Below are positions 57,669 to 64,000 of a DNA stretch of 64,000 bases, in pieces. This stretch comes from Symbiodinium natans. Taxonomy: Eukaryota; Sar; Dinophyceae; Suessiales; Symbiodiniaceae. The stretch spans positions 189,501 to 253,500 of the forward strand of contig CAJNDS010002550.1 of assembly GCA_905221605.1 (NCBI GenBank). The letters are read 5' to 3'. The position numbers and the translations under genes were made by a program. Within the stretch, counting starts at the first letter, position 1. The number at the start of each line of letters is the position of its first letter. The notes below the pieces were generated by a model. That model was not told the DNA's origin and did not search any database. It saw nothing but the letters and a program-made list of their open reading frames with translations.

Positions 57669-57887
57669 TTAGGGTTTAGCAGCACTTGGCCTCAGCACAA
57701 GATGAAGGCTGTTGAAGGGTTTCGGCTTGGGATGGTCCCCCTTTTCCTAACAGTCCTTAGTCGGATTATAGTAACCCCCTATTCCCTAAACCCTGAACCC
57801 TAAACCTTAAACCATAACCCTATTAAGGACTGTTGGTATAATTAAGGGGAACATCCCAAGTTGCGGCGCAGCAAGTGTTGGTGTTGA
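57669..57887 (+). CDS. two exon parts joined by removing a family B element
   Basis: Part 1 (to 57734): STWPQHKMKAVEGFRLGM. The element from GTCCCC (57735) to CCCAAG (57860) removed, part 2: LRRSKCWC and TGA at 57885-57887, in phase. Short second part, so modest evidence. Confidence 0.35.
57726..57860. mobile_element. MITE family B copy with CCCTAAA in its centre
   Basis: CTTGGGATGGTCCCCCTTTT at left, TAAGGGGAACATCCCAAG at right; C-rich units 57783-57821 between the two arms. Confidence 0.85.
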
Positions 57888-58034
57888 GGCCACCCTAAAC
57901 CCTACGCCCCCGAAATCATAAAGCCTAAATCGTCACTTCTCTAAAAGGCCCCTTTGGGGCCTATTATTCTGAGGCGCCGCTACTAATTTAATTTTTGGGG
58001 TACCCAAAAACCCTAAACATTACACCCTAAGCCC

Positions 58035-58322
58035 TAAACCCTAAACCCCAAACCCCAAACCCCAAACCCTAAACCCTAAACCCTAAACCCCACACCCCAC
58101 ACCCCACACCCTACACCCTACACCCTACACCCTACACCCTAAACCCTAAACCCTAAACCCTAAACCCTAAACCCTAAACCCTAAACCCTAAACCCTAAAC
58201 CCTAAACCCTAAACCCTAAACCCTAAACCCTAAACCCTAAACCCTAAACCCTAAACCCTAAACCCTAAACCCTAAACCCTAAACCCTAAACCCTAAACCC
58301 TAAACCCTAAACCCTAAACCCT
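58035..58322. repeat. long CCCTAAA array with CCCCACA and CCCTACA blocks
   Basis: Variant blocks (CCCCAAA x3, CCCCACA x3, CCCTACA x5) at the left, then about 26 perfect units. Confidence 0.99.
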
Positions 58323-58330
58323 AGCCGCAG

Positions 58331-58440
58331 AACTCACCAACTTGTTGCGAGGCAGATGGCCGCATCTCGCGGAGGTGGCTGGAGGCAACTTCGCTAGGGA
58401 TCAGGGCTTTGGGGGTATTCCGAGGGATACCTGGGTATGG
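58331..58440 (+). CDS. candidate internal exon with GTTTAGGG donor
   Basis: CTAGCCGCAG before; LTNLLRGRWPHLAEVAGGNF then ARDQGFGGIPRDTW; ends TATGG|GTTTAGGG. Array, CAG, exon, GT-array in order. Confidence 0.6.
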
Positions 58441-58539
58441 GTTTAGGGTTTAGGGTTTAGGGTTTAGGCTTTAGGGTTTAGGGTGTAGGGCTCAGGGTTT
58501 AGGACGTTTAGGACTTCGGGGTAAAACTCCCCCAGAAAC

Positions 58540-58899
58540 CACTAAAATCCTAAAGTCCAAAAACCTGCAAACCCTAAAACCCTACAACCTCTAAACCCTG
58601 AAGCCCTAAGACCTTTAGCCTCTAAAGCCCTCAAACCCAAACCCGAGAATCCCAAACCGCCAACATCCTATACCCAAACACTAAGAACCTAAAATTCGAA
58701 AACTCTCACACACTAAAGCCCCCTTAAAACCCTAAAACCCTAAAGCCCTCAAGCCCTAAAGCCCAACCCTAAAACTCTAAGAACCTCAAACCCTAAACCC
58801 TAGGTCCTAGGGTGCTAAACCCGAGCCCTAAACCCTGAAACCCTGACCCTAGCCCTAAAACTCTAAAACCCTCAGCCCCCCCCCCCCCCCCCCCCCCCC
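58540..58899. repeat. diverged C-rich repeat ending in poly-C
   Basis: CCCTAAAACC-type decayed units; 24 C at 58876-58899. No gene seen. Confidence 0.8.
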
Positions 58900-58980
58900 T
58901 GCAACGCTTGCGACAGGCTCAGCGCACCGGCCATCGGGTAGGCGGCTGCCAGGCTTGGGTTTGTTCTGATGAGATCTGGA
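58900..58980 (+). CDS. coding-like island
   Basis: RLRQAQRTGHRVGGCQAWVC then SDEIW; possible acceptor GCGACAG. Confidence 0.38.
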
Positions 58981-59275
58981 GTTTAGAGTTTTAGGGTTTA
59001 GGGTTTAGAGTTTTTTTAGGGTTTAATTAGAGTTTTTAGGTTTGGGGAGGTTTAGGGTCTAGAGTTTTAGGGTTTGGGGTTTAGGTTTTAAAAAGGTTCA
59101 GGGTTCAGAGTTTCGGGCTTAGGGTTTGGGCCTTCTAAGGTTTAAGCGACACTAGGGTTTAGGGTTTAAGGTGTTTAGGGTCAGCGGTCATCTTGGGTTT
59201 AAGCCTAAGCGATAGGGTTCCATGGGGTCTAGGGTATAGGAGTTTCGGGATTTGGTCAAAGGACTCTTGCGCATG

Positions 59276-59388
59276 CCCCTAAGGTTGTACCCCTAGAGGC
59301 TCCCCTTAACGTACTCCGAATATGGCCCTGATACTGCCTTAAGGATCTTTAACAAGGGTCCCGCAGAACGTAAGGGTGCGACCTTGAG
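59276..59388. mobile_element. MITE family H copy
   Basis: CCCCTAAGGTTGTACCCCTA at left, AAGGGTGCGACCTTGAG at right. 58985-59275 before it is decayed G-rich repeat. Confidence 0.7.
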
Positions 59389-59521
59389 AACCCCAAGCCC
59401 TGAACCCAAAACCCTGAACCCTAAATCCTAAACCCTGAACCCTAAACCCTGAACCCTAAACCCTAAACCCTAAATCCTAAACCCTAAACCCTACATCCTA
59501 CATCCTCTCGGGTCCTTTCAG

Positions 59522-59603
59522 GAGGAGAGCAGCGAAGCGGCAGCGGCTGCGGCCGAGGTGGCCACGGCGGCTTCAGAAGCTGCAGCCCAGGAGAGCCCCC
59601 CGG
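59522..59603 (+). CDS. candidate internal exon, Ala/Glu-rich
   Basis: GGGTCCTTTCAG before, CCCCGG|GTGCGT after. EESSEAAAAAAEVATAASEA then AAQESPP. Codons are almost all GC-ending. A helical or coiled-coil-like segment, similar in style to exons at 60193, 60727 and 62181. Confidence 0.62.
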
Positions 59604-59609
59604 GTGCGT

Positions 59610-59775
59610 CACGTCGGGGTTTGGGGTTTGGGGTTTGGGGTTTAGGGTTTAGGGTTTAGGGTTTAGGGTTTAGGGTTTAGGGTTTAGGGTTTAGGGTTTA
59701 GGGTTTAGGGTTTAGAGCTTCGGATTTAGGGTTTAGGGTTTAGGGTTCAGGGCTCAGGGCTTAGGGCTTAGGGCC
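59610..59775. repeat. TTTGGGG/TTTAGGG array
   Basis: Three TTTGGGG then about 18 TTTAGGG units with a variant tail. Confidence 0.98.
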
Positions 59776-59884
59776 CTGTTCTAACAGAGGGTCCCGTTTG
59801 TGGGGTACCCTTTCATGGGGGTATAGGGGTTCTCTTGCAGAAGCTACATGTCTCCTGAAGATCTGATATTTGTTCTAGGTCTTG

Positions 59885-60006
59885 TCGTCACAAGTAGTTT
59901 ACCCTAAAGGTCCTTGTAACTACCTAAATAGGGAATGCTTGGGGGCCTTAAGGTACTTCCTATGTAAGGAACTTGGGGCCCAAGTGTATTATAACAAGGT
60001 ACACGG
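59885..60006. mobile_element. family M element
   Basis: GTTTACCCTAAAGGTCCTTG ... GGGGCCCAAGTGTATTATAA ... CACGGACCCTTGG. Confidence 0.55.
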
Positions 60007-60022
60007 ACCCTTGGGGAAATAG

Positions 60023-60135
60023 TTCCGAAAGATGAAAGCCCTAGTCCAGGCACAGTTGCGCAGATTGGCGCAAATTCCTACAATCCTTGGCAAAAAGGCG
60101 AGTTCGGGCTTCCCAAAGGGGGTTTCGGGACCCGA
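60023..60135 (+). CDS. candidate exon
   Basis: FRKMKALVQAQLRRLAQIPT then ILGKKASSGFPKGVSGP, from the end of a family M element to a C-rich array. An internal CTAGTCCAG could be the acceptor. Confidence 0.48.
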
Positions 60136-60192
60136 AACCCTAAACCCTAAACCCTAAACCCTGAACCGTTTAGGGGCGCATCTCTGGTTCAG

Positions 60193-60258
60193 GCGCACGC
60201 CGCCGCTGAAGAACTGCAGCAGAGTGGCGCAGGATCAGCCGAGGCCACACCTCGTTAG
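60193..60258 (+). CDS. candidate terminal exon, Ala/Glu/Gln-rich
   Basis: CTCTGGTTCAG before; AHAAAEELQQSGAGSAEATP then R and TAG at 60256-60258. Confidence 0.58.
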   Translation, partial: AHAAAEELQQSGAGSAEATPR

Positions 60259-60327
60259 CATGAGTCACTGCCAGTCTCGTGAACTTTTCAGGGATTCAGG
60301 GTTTAGGGTTTAGGGTTTAGGGTTCAG

Positions 60328-60447
60328 CATCTCAAAGGTCAAGTGTTCGCTAGGTTAGCAGCTTTTCAAGTTCCCGAAAAGTACCCACCCAGAGAATCCC
60401 ACGCCATTAAGATAATGCAAGGTTTCACACGCAACCCAAACTCTTAG
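60328..60447 (+). CDS. candidate terminal exon (39 codons)
   Basis: GGTTCAG before, straight after a G-rich array; HLKGQVFARLAAFQVPEKYP then PRESHAIKIMQGFTRNPNS and TAG. Protein-like. AT-richer than the Ala/Glu exons. Confidence 0.5.
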   Translation, partial: HLKGQVFARLAAFQVPEKYPPRESHAIKIMQGFTRNPNS

Positions 60448-60479
60448 CCCCAATTGAACCCCGGAAAACCCCGGAAAGC

Positions 60480-60720
60480 CCCGTAAACCCCCTAAACCCC
60501 CTAACCCCCTAACCCCCTCAAACCCCTGAACCCCCTAAACCCCCCCAAACCCCCTAAACCCTAAACCCCACCAAAACCCTAAACCCTAAACCCCAAACCC
60601 TAAACCCTAACCCCTAAACCCTAAACCCCAAACCCTAAACCCTAAACCCTAAACCCTAAACCCTAAACCCTAAACCCTAAACCCTAAACCCTAAACCCTA
60701 AACCCTAAACCCTAAACCCA
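60480..60720. repeat. C-rich array, first CCCCCTAA-type then CCCTAAA
   Basis: The left third has extra C (mirror of the 11335 G-rich variant), then about 20 regular units ending AATCAG. Confidence 0.97.
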
Positions 60721-60726
60721 AATCAG

Positions 60727-60812
60727 AAAGCCCGCAGCAAGGCGCAGGAGGCCCTCCGCAAGGCTGAGGAGGCCGAGGCCGCCAGCCGCCAGGCAGCGCA
60801 GGAGGCGCAGGG
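60727..60812 (+). CDS. candidate internal exon, coiled-coil
   Basis: CCAAATCAG before; KARSKAQEALRKAEEAEAAS then RQAAQEAQ; ends CAGGG|GTTTAGGG. Continuous Ala/Glu/Lys/Arg helix with heptad-like spacing. Confidence 0.65.
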
Positions 60813-60881
60813 GTTTAGGGTTTTAGGGTTTAGGGTTTAGGGTTCAGGGTTTAGGGTTTAGGGTTTAGGGTTAATGTTGAC

Positions 60882-60995
60882 TTACTGTTGGTTAGTAGGG
60901 AGTGAGGGAATGAGGGCACCCTATATCCCCCTATATACACCCTTTAAGGCATTACGTAGGGTACCCCAGTCCTTCATTCCCTACGAACGAACAGC
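60882..60995. mobile_element. MITE family N copy
   Basis: CTGTTGGTTAGTAGGGAGTG at left, CATTCCCTACGAACGAACAG at right. Confidence 0.8.
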
Positions 60996-61024
60996 AAGCT
61001 GACGAGGGCGATGGGTCAAATGTT

Positions 61025-61335
61025 TCTCTCTTCCTCTCTCTCTCGCTCTTTTTCTCTTTTTTTGGAGGGCGGGGGGGGGGGGGGGGGGGGGAGTGAGTTA
61101 AAGCCCTAAACCCTAACCGTTAAGGGAAGGGCGTACTGTTATTAGGGTTGACGGTCGAAGTGGCTTATTAGAGGCTCGATTGGCTTGGACAGACAGACAT
61201 ACACGGGTACAGTTGCAGGGCAGGGAGCGAGAGACGAGGGAGGGAGGGAGGGAGAGGGAGGGAGAGGGAGGGAGAGGGAGGGAGAGGGAGGGAGAGGGAG
61301 GGAGAGAGGGAGAGAGACAGAGAGAGAGAGCGAGA
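61025..61335. repeat. TC run, poly-G, GGGA microsatellites
   Basis: CTCTCTCT near 61025-61055, poly-G 61068-61091, GGGAGGGAGA units 61228-61330. Ser/Leu/Pro or Arg/Glu/Gly frames here are artefacts. Confidence 0.95.
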
Positions 61336-61507
61336 GAAAGCAAAAAAGGTGAGGGCGCAGGTGCACGGGTGGAGGGGGTGGGATAGCGAGCGAAAACCCT
61401 AAACCCTAATTAAACCCTAAACCCTAAACCCTAAACCCTCAAAGGGAGGAGGAGGTGGAAGAGCTTAGGCCTTGAAAGCGGGTTGAGACTCTGCGCGTGT
61501 CCTGGTG

Positions 61508-61865
61508 TTCAAGGGGCGCAGGTGCCCAGAGATCACAATGATAACCCCCGTATTGGAGGAATGAACCTAGAATCTGCTGAGGATCCCCATCAAACAAGTG
61601 TAAGGCACTGGGCTTTGGAGTACTATACTTTAATACTTTTTTGGTTTTGGGTTCCCATTATAGCTACTTATACCCAAAAAGTATATACTTTTTATTCCCG
61701 GGTCTACTCTAGAGGTAGGGGCACATTCCTTCATGAAGGGGTATTGGCTCTTTGGGTATGGCGCATCTTCATCGCTAGGGTGAATTGGGCTCTCTGGGTG
61801 TGCCACATCCTCGTTGCAGAAGACTTCTGGGGTAATCCAATGGGCCAAGAGGTATTAAAAGATAA
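61508..61865 (+). CDS. open frame spanning a MITE, with internal duplication
   Basis: Left part DHNDNPRIGGMNLESAEDPH then QTSVRHWALEYY (to about 61600). A family D-like palindrome occupies 61601-61715. The right part has LALWVWRIFIARVNWALWVC then HILVAEDFWGNPMGQEVLKD. WALWVCHI repeats LALWVWRI: about 36 bp duplicated in tandem (61746-61818). The whole frame is 129 codons long. The element may be spliced or translated. Confidence 0.42.
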
Positions 61866-61910
61866 ACCCTAAACCCTAGACCCTAAACCCTAAACCCTAG
61901 ATTCAGACAG

Positions 61911-62042
61911 CGGGAGGGGAAGGAGAACATTGAGAGGCAAAGATGTCAAAAGCGCGGCAACCATTCAGGCCCCAGAGACCAACACATTTTCTTTCTTGAG
62001 GAAGAGACCTTAACCCATATTGGGACCCTTGCTACAACTTAA
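61911..62042 (+). CDS. candidate terminal exon (43 codons)
   Basis: GATTCAGACAG before; EGKENIERQRCQKRGNHSGP then RDQHIFFLEEETLTHIGTLA, ending TT and TAA at 62040-62042. A second frame (TLRGKDVKSAATIQAPETNT) is also open. Confidence 0.48.
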   Translation, partial: REGKENIERQRCQKRGNHSGPRDQHIFFLEEETLTHIGTLATT

Positions 62043-62180
62043 GTACACTCCTTAGTGAAGGAGTAATTATTGGGCTACCCTAAACCCCAAACCCCAAGCC
62101 CTAAACCCTAAACCCCAAACCCTCAACCCCAAACCCCAAACCCCAAACCCCAAACCCTAAACCCTCTTGGGGGGAGGGAG

Positions 62181-62252
62181 GCGGTTTCGGGTCGCGCGGC
62201 CACCGCTTCCAATCAGGCTGCGGAGCGCAGCGCGCGGGCTGCCGAGGCTTGA
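62181..62252 (+). CDS. candidate terminal exon, Ala/Arg-rich
   Basis: VSGRAATASNQAAERSARAA then EA and TGA at 62250-62252; a good acceptor CAATCAG sits inside (ends 62216). Same style as the 60727 coiled-coil exon, so it may be the end of that gene. Confidence 0.52.
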   Translation, partial: AVSGRAATASNQAAERSARAAEA

Positions 62253-62267
62253 AGCTAAAGCTGGCTG

Positions 62268-62370
62268 TTTAGGGTTTAGGGTTTAGGGTTTAGGGTTTAG
62301 GGCTTAGGGCTTAGGGTTTAGGGTTTAGGGTTCAGGGTTTAGGGCTCAGGGCTTAGGGCTTAGGGTTTAG
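62268..62370. repeat. TTTAGGG array
   Basis: Fifteen units with CTTAGGG variants. A weak island follows (PFRDVVFCICRMMVTHVQLL then TAG, ending 62440). Confidence 0.97.
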
Positions 62371-62460
62371 GACTCAGCCTTTTCGGGATGTTGTGTTCTG
62401 CATATGTCGCATGATGGTAACCCATGTACAGCTCCTGTAGCGAAAGCCGAGCTTTTGCAG

Positions 62461-62486
62461 GTCATGGTCTGGAATGCTATCATCAT
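62461..62486 (+). CDS. candidate exon fragment cut by a family F element
   Basis: CTTTTGCAG before; VMVWNAIIMG, then the element. VxxWNAIIxG matches the start of a pentatricopeptide repeat, but ten residues are too few to assign. Confidence 0.35.
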
Positions 62487-62632
62487 GGGTTCCCCTACTA
62501 CCCCCCTCTATACTACCCCCCCCTAGGTTCCCTCCTTAAATAACCTTAATTAGGCTTAATTAGCCCTAAATAGGCTTAATTATGAGGGACCCTAGGGGGG
62601 TAGAGTATAGAGGGGGGTAGTAGGGGAACCCC
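62487..62632. mobile_element. MITE family F copy
   Basis: GGGTTCCCCTACTACCCCCC at left, GGGGGGTAGTAGGGGAACCC at right, long near-perfect arms. Confidence 0.9.
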
Positions 62633-62678
62633 TAATGGCATGCTGCGCTCTTTTCTCGTGCAAAGCGTCTGAGACCCG

Positions 62679-63020
62679 CTTGGGATGCTCCCCCTTACTG
62701 GGAGGTTCATGGTACTTCGTAACAAATTGTAACTGTACTTCTAACCCACGTATAAGCCCCTTAAGTGCCCTAATATGGTTATAAGTGCAGTTATAAGTAC
62801 AGTTACAATTAGTTCCTAAGTACCATGAGACTCCAAGTATACTAACAGTCCTTAGTGAAAAGGGATTGTAGTAGCCTTTTTATGATCCCCAGTAAGGCTT
62901 GTTAGTATAAGGGATTATAGTACCCCTTCTATACTCCCCAGCAAGGCTTGTTAGTATAAGGGATCATAGTACCCTTTTTTAATCCCCAGTAAGGCTTGTT
63001 AGTATAAGGGGGAACATTCC
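62679..63020. mobile_element. MITE family B copy split by a family A copy
   Basis: CTTGGGATGCTCCCCCTTA (62679-62697), then a complete family A element (62699-62837), then ACTAACAGTCCTTAGTG and the rest to GGGGGAACATTCC. The right half carries three tandem units of about 50 bp (GGGATTATAGTACC ... GGCTTGTTAGTATAA). Confidence 0.9.
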
Positions 63021-63024
63021 AACT

Positions 63025-63140
63025 GACCGCCATGAACTGAAGCAGCCACAGCCACTAACAGCGACACCACAGCTGCCAACGTTGCCAAGTCCCTTGCTGC
63101 TCGTGCTGGTGCTGCTGTCACACAACAATGATATCTTGTG
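63025..63140. CDS. coding-like island, strand uncertain
   Basis: Plus: RHELKQPQPLTATPQLPTLP then SPLLLVLVLLSHNNDILWVS. Minus: AARDLATLAAVVSLLVAVAA (in a frame ending near 62999). Either could be a hydrophobic leader; not resolved. Confidence 0.3.
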
Positions 63141-63146
63141 GGTTTC

Positions 63147-63240
63147 CGATATTCGGGGTGCCTTGTTGGGGTCCTTATCACAAAGGGATTCCTTCTATTT
63201 GGGGGTCCATGTTACGGGTCCCTTTTTCTCGTAAACTCCC
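63147..63240. mobile_element. MITE family G copy
   Basis: CCGATATTCGGGGTGCC ... CTTCTATTTGGGGGTCC ... CTCGTAAACTCC. Confidence 0.7.
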
Positions 63241-63329
63241 ATTTGCCCGTGGCTAGTGGCTCGGTGGAGCTGAACGTCTCAAGTTCTCGACTCCGATTTG
63301 TCCAGTCTGACTGTGCTTTCTCGCTTTAG
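63241..63329 (+). CDS. candidate terminal exon after a MITE
   Basis: LPVASGSVELNVSSSRLRFV then QSDCAFSL and TAG at 63327-63329. Confidence 0.42.
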
Positions 63330-63429
63330 CGCTGCCGAGAAGCCGTGACAAGCTATTGACATGAAGACAAACTTGTTAGAGACACCCTGAACCCACCCAT
63401 TGCCATGGAAACCCTCAACCCAGCTCAAT

Positions 63430-63556
63430 AAACTTCGTCACTGCATGAAGCATACGCGTTCGACACTTGTAGCACCAAACCTCCGCTGCAAGGCGGAGCA
63501 CGCTGCGAGCGAAGGGAAGGCGGGCTAAACCTTACGTCGGGAAATGTCGGGAAGTA
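63430..63556 (+). CDS. coding-like island
   Basis: SSLHEAYAFDTCSTKPPLQG then GARCERREGGLNLTSGNVG, ended by TAG of a degenerate G-rich unit. No acceptor seen. Confidence 0.35.
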
Positions 63557-63774
63557 GGGCTACAGGGTCTAGAGCTGCGTTTTATAGAAGGTCGATGGTC
63601 TTTGGGCTTGTGCTCTTTTCGCGTAAACCCTGCACCCTGAACCCTCAACCCTCTACCCTAAACCCTAGTAGGCTTGGGGTCGAGGGCTCAGGCATTCAGG
63701 ATTTCGGGCTTAGGGGTGCGGATTTAGAGTTTAGGGCTCAGGATTTGAGGTTGAGGTGTCAGGGCTTGGGTTCA

Positions 63775-63876
63775 GGGTTTAGGGTGTAGGGTTTAGGGTT
63801 TAGGGTTTAGGGTTTAGGGTTTAGGGTTTAGGGTTTAGGGTTTAGGGTTTAGGGTTTAGGGTTTAGGGTTTAGGGT
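63775..63876. repeat. TTTAGGG array
   Basis: Fourteen perfect units. 63600-63774 is decayed repeat. Confidence 0.98.
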
Positions 63877-63895
63877 TTGGAGAGTTAGGGGTCAG

Positions 63896-63980
63896 GACCG
63901 ATGATCGAGGGAAGCCGACTTGCTTCACGGACACCTGGATCATCGGGCACGTGCCTTCAAATACCCACAAGTCCTTCTAG
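63896..63980 (+). CDS. candidate terminal exon
   Basis: AGGGGTCAG before; TDDRGKPTCFTDTWIIGHVP then SNTHKSF and TAG at 63978-63980. Follows a G-rich array directly. Confidence 0.48.
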
Positions 63981-64000
63981 GTTTGCCGTGGCCGCGGTAT

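Noticed and set aside
61113-61386. Ser/Leu/Pro and Arg/Glu/Gly frames
   Set aside because: Encoded by GGGA/TCCC microsatellite.
1-64000. CRISPR array, prophage or bacterial operons
   Set aside because: Repeats are telomere-like with no spacers of constant size; no bacterial gene layout or Shine-Dalgarno pattern.
1-64000. tRNA, rRNA or spliceosomal RNA genes
   Set aside because: I found no cloverleaf-compatible segment or conserved rRNA core by eye; a covariance-model search would be decisive.

Overview
This window looks like nuclear DNA of a eukaryotic alga or other protist with plant-type telomere repeats, most plausibly a dinoflagellate or a relative. That is an inference from four things: TTTAGGG/CCCTAAA arrays scattered through the whole 64 kb rather than at an end; short GC-rich coding-like islands each bounded by a CAG and by an array; almost all convincing islands reading on the + strand; and many families of short palindromic elements. 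I see no operons, ribosome-binding sites, rRNA, tRNA, CRISPR or prophage.

Layout. Three components alternate. (1) More than a hundred telomere-type arrays, from a few units to about 330 bp, in both orientations, with variants such as CCCCAAA, TTCAGGG, TTTGAGGG, TTTAGGGG and CCCTAAAA. (2) Short palindromic MITE-like elements of about 80-280 bp, which I sort into families A-J plus minor ones K-P by their terminal inverted repeats (TIRs). (3) Islands of roughly 40-260 bp with an open frame, usually preceded by a C-rich (CCCTAAA) array and a CAG, and followed by a G-rich (TTTAGGG) array, often at G|GTTTAGGG or another GT. The recurring order C-array, coding island, G-array, then MITEs, then C-array is what one expects if introns start with TTTAGGG repeats and end with CCCTAAA repeats. 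The two intron ends would then be complementary. Several MITE families carry GT near the left tip and AG at the right tip, as introner elements do, and removing some of them (48754-48883, 36809-37016, 39622-39829, 57735-57860) joins two open frames in phase.

Coding content. I list about 110 candidate exons. Except where stated, I do not recognise a protein family in them. They are probably pieces of several genes on the + strand; about twenty end in an in-frame stop and a few begin with a plausible ATG (34869, 37998, 40572, 55462). Caution: with three frames to choose from, open frames of 60-100 bp are common by chance, so confidence rests on CAG/GT boundaries, composition and sharp edges, and RNA evidence would decide. 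A few islands show a one-base frame break (near 5511, 16763, 53817), which could be sequencing error or decay.

By region: 1-15 kb, dense arrays with small islands; 15-28 kb, islands plus MITEs, an array-free AT-richer stretch (23.6-24.2 kb) and a diverged tandem repeat (26.2-26.5 kb); 28-33 kb, long variant arrays; 33-36.3 kb, a 50-60 bp tandem repeat and the longest open frame (35004-35402); 36-46 kb, nested MITEs, large CCCTAAA arrays and a GGGCAAGGTCA tandem block; 46.6-48.1 kb, a GC-rich 15-bp minisatellite block; 48-64 kb, the best candidate exons, including a set of Ala/Glu-rich coiled-coil-like exons at 59.5-62.3 kb, and an array-free 0.9 kb block at 52.6-53.5 kb.
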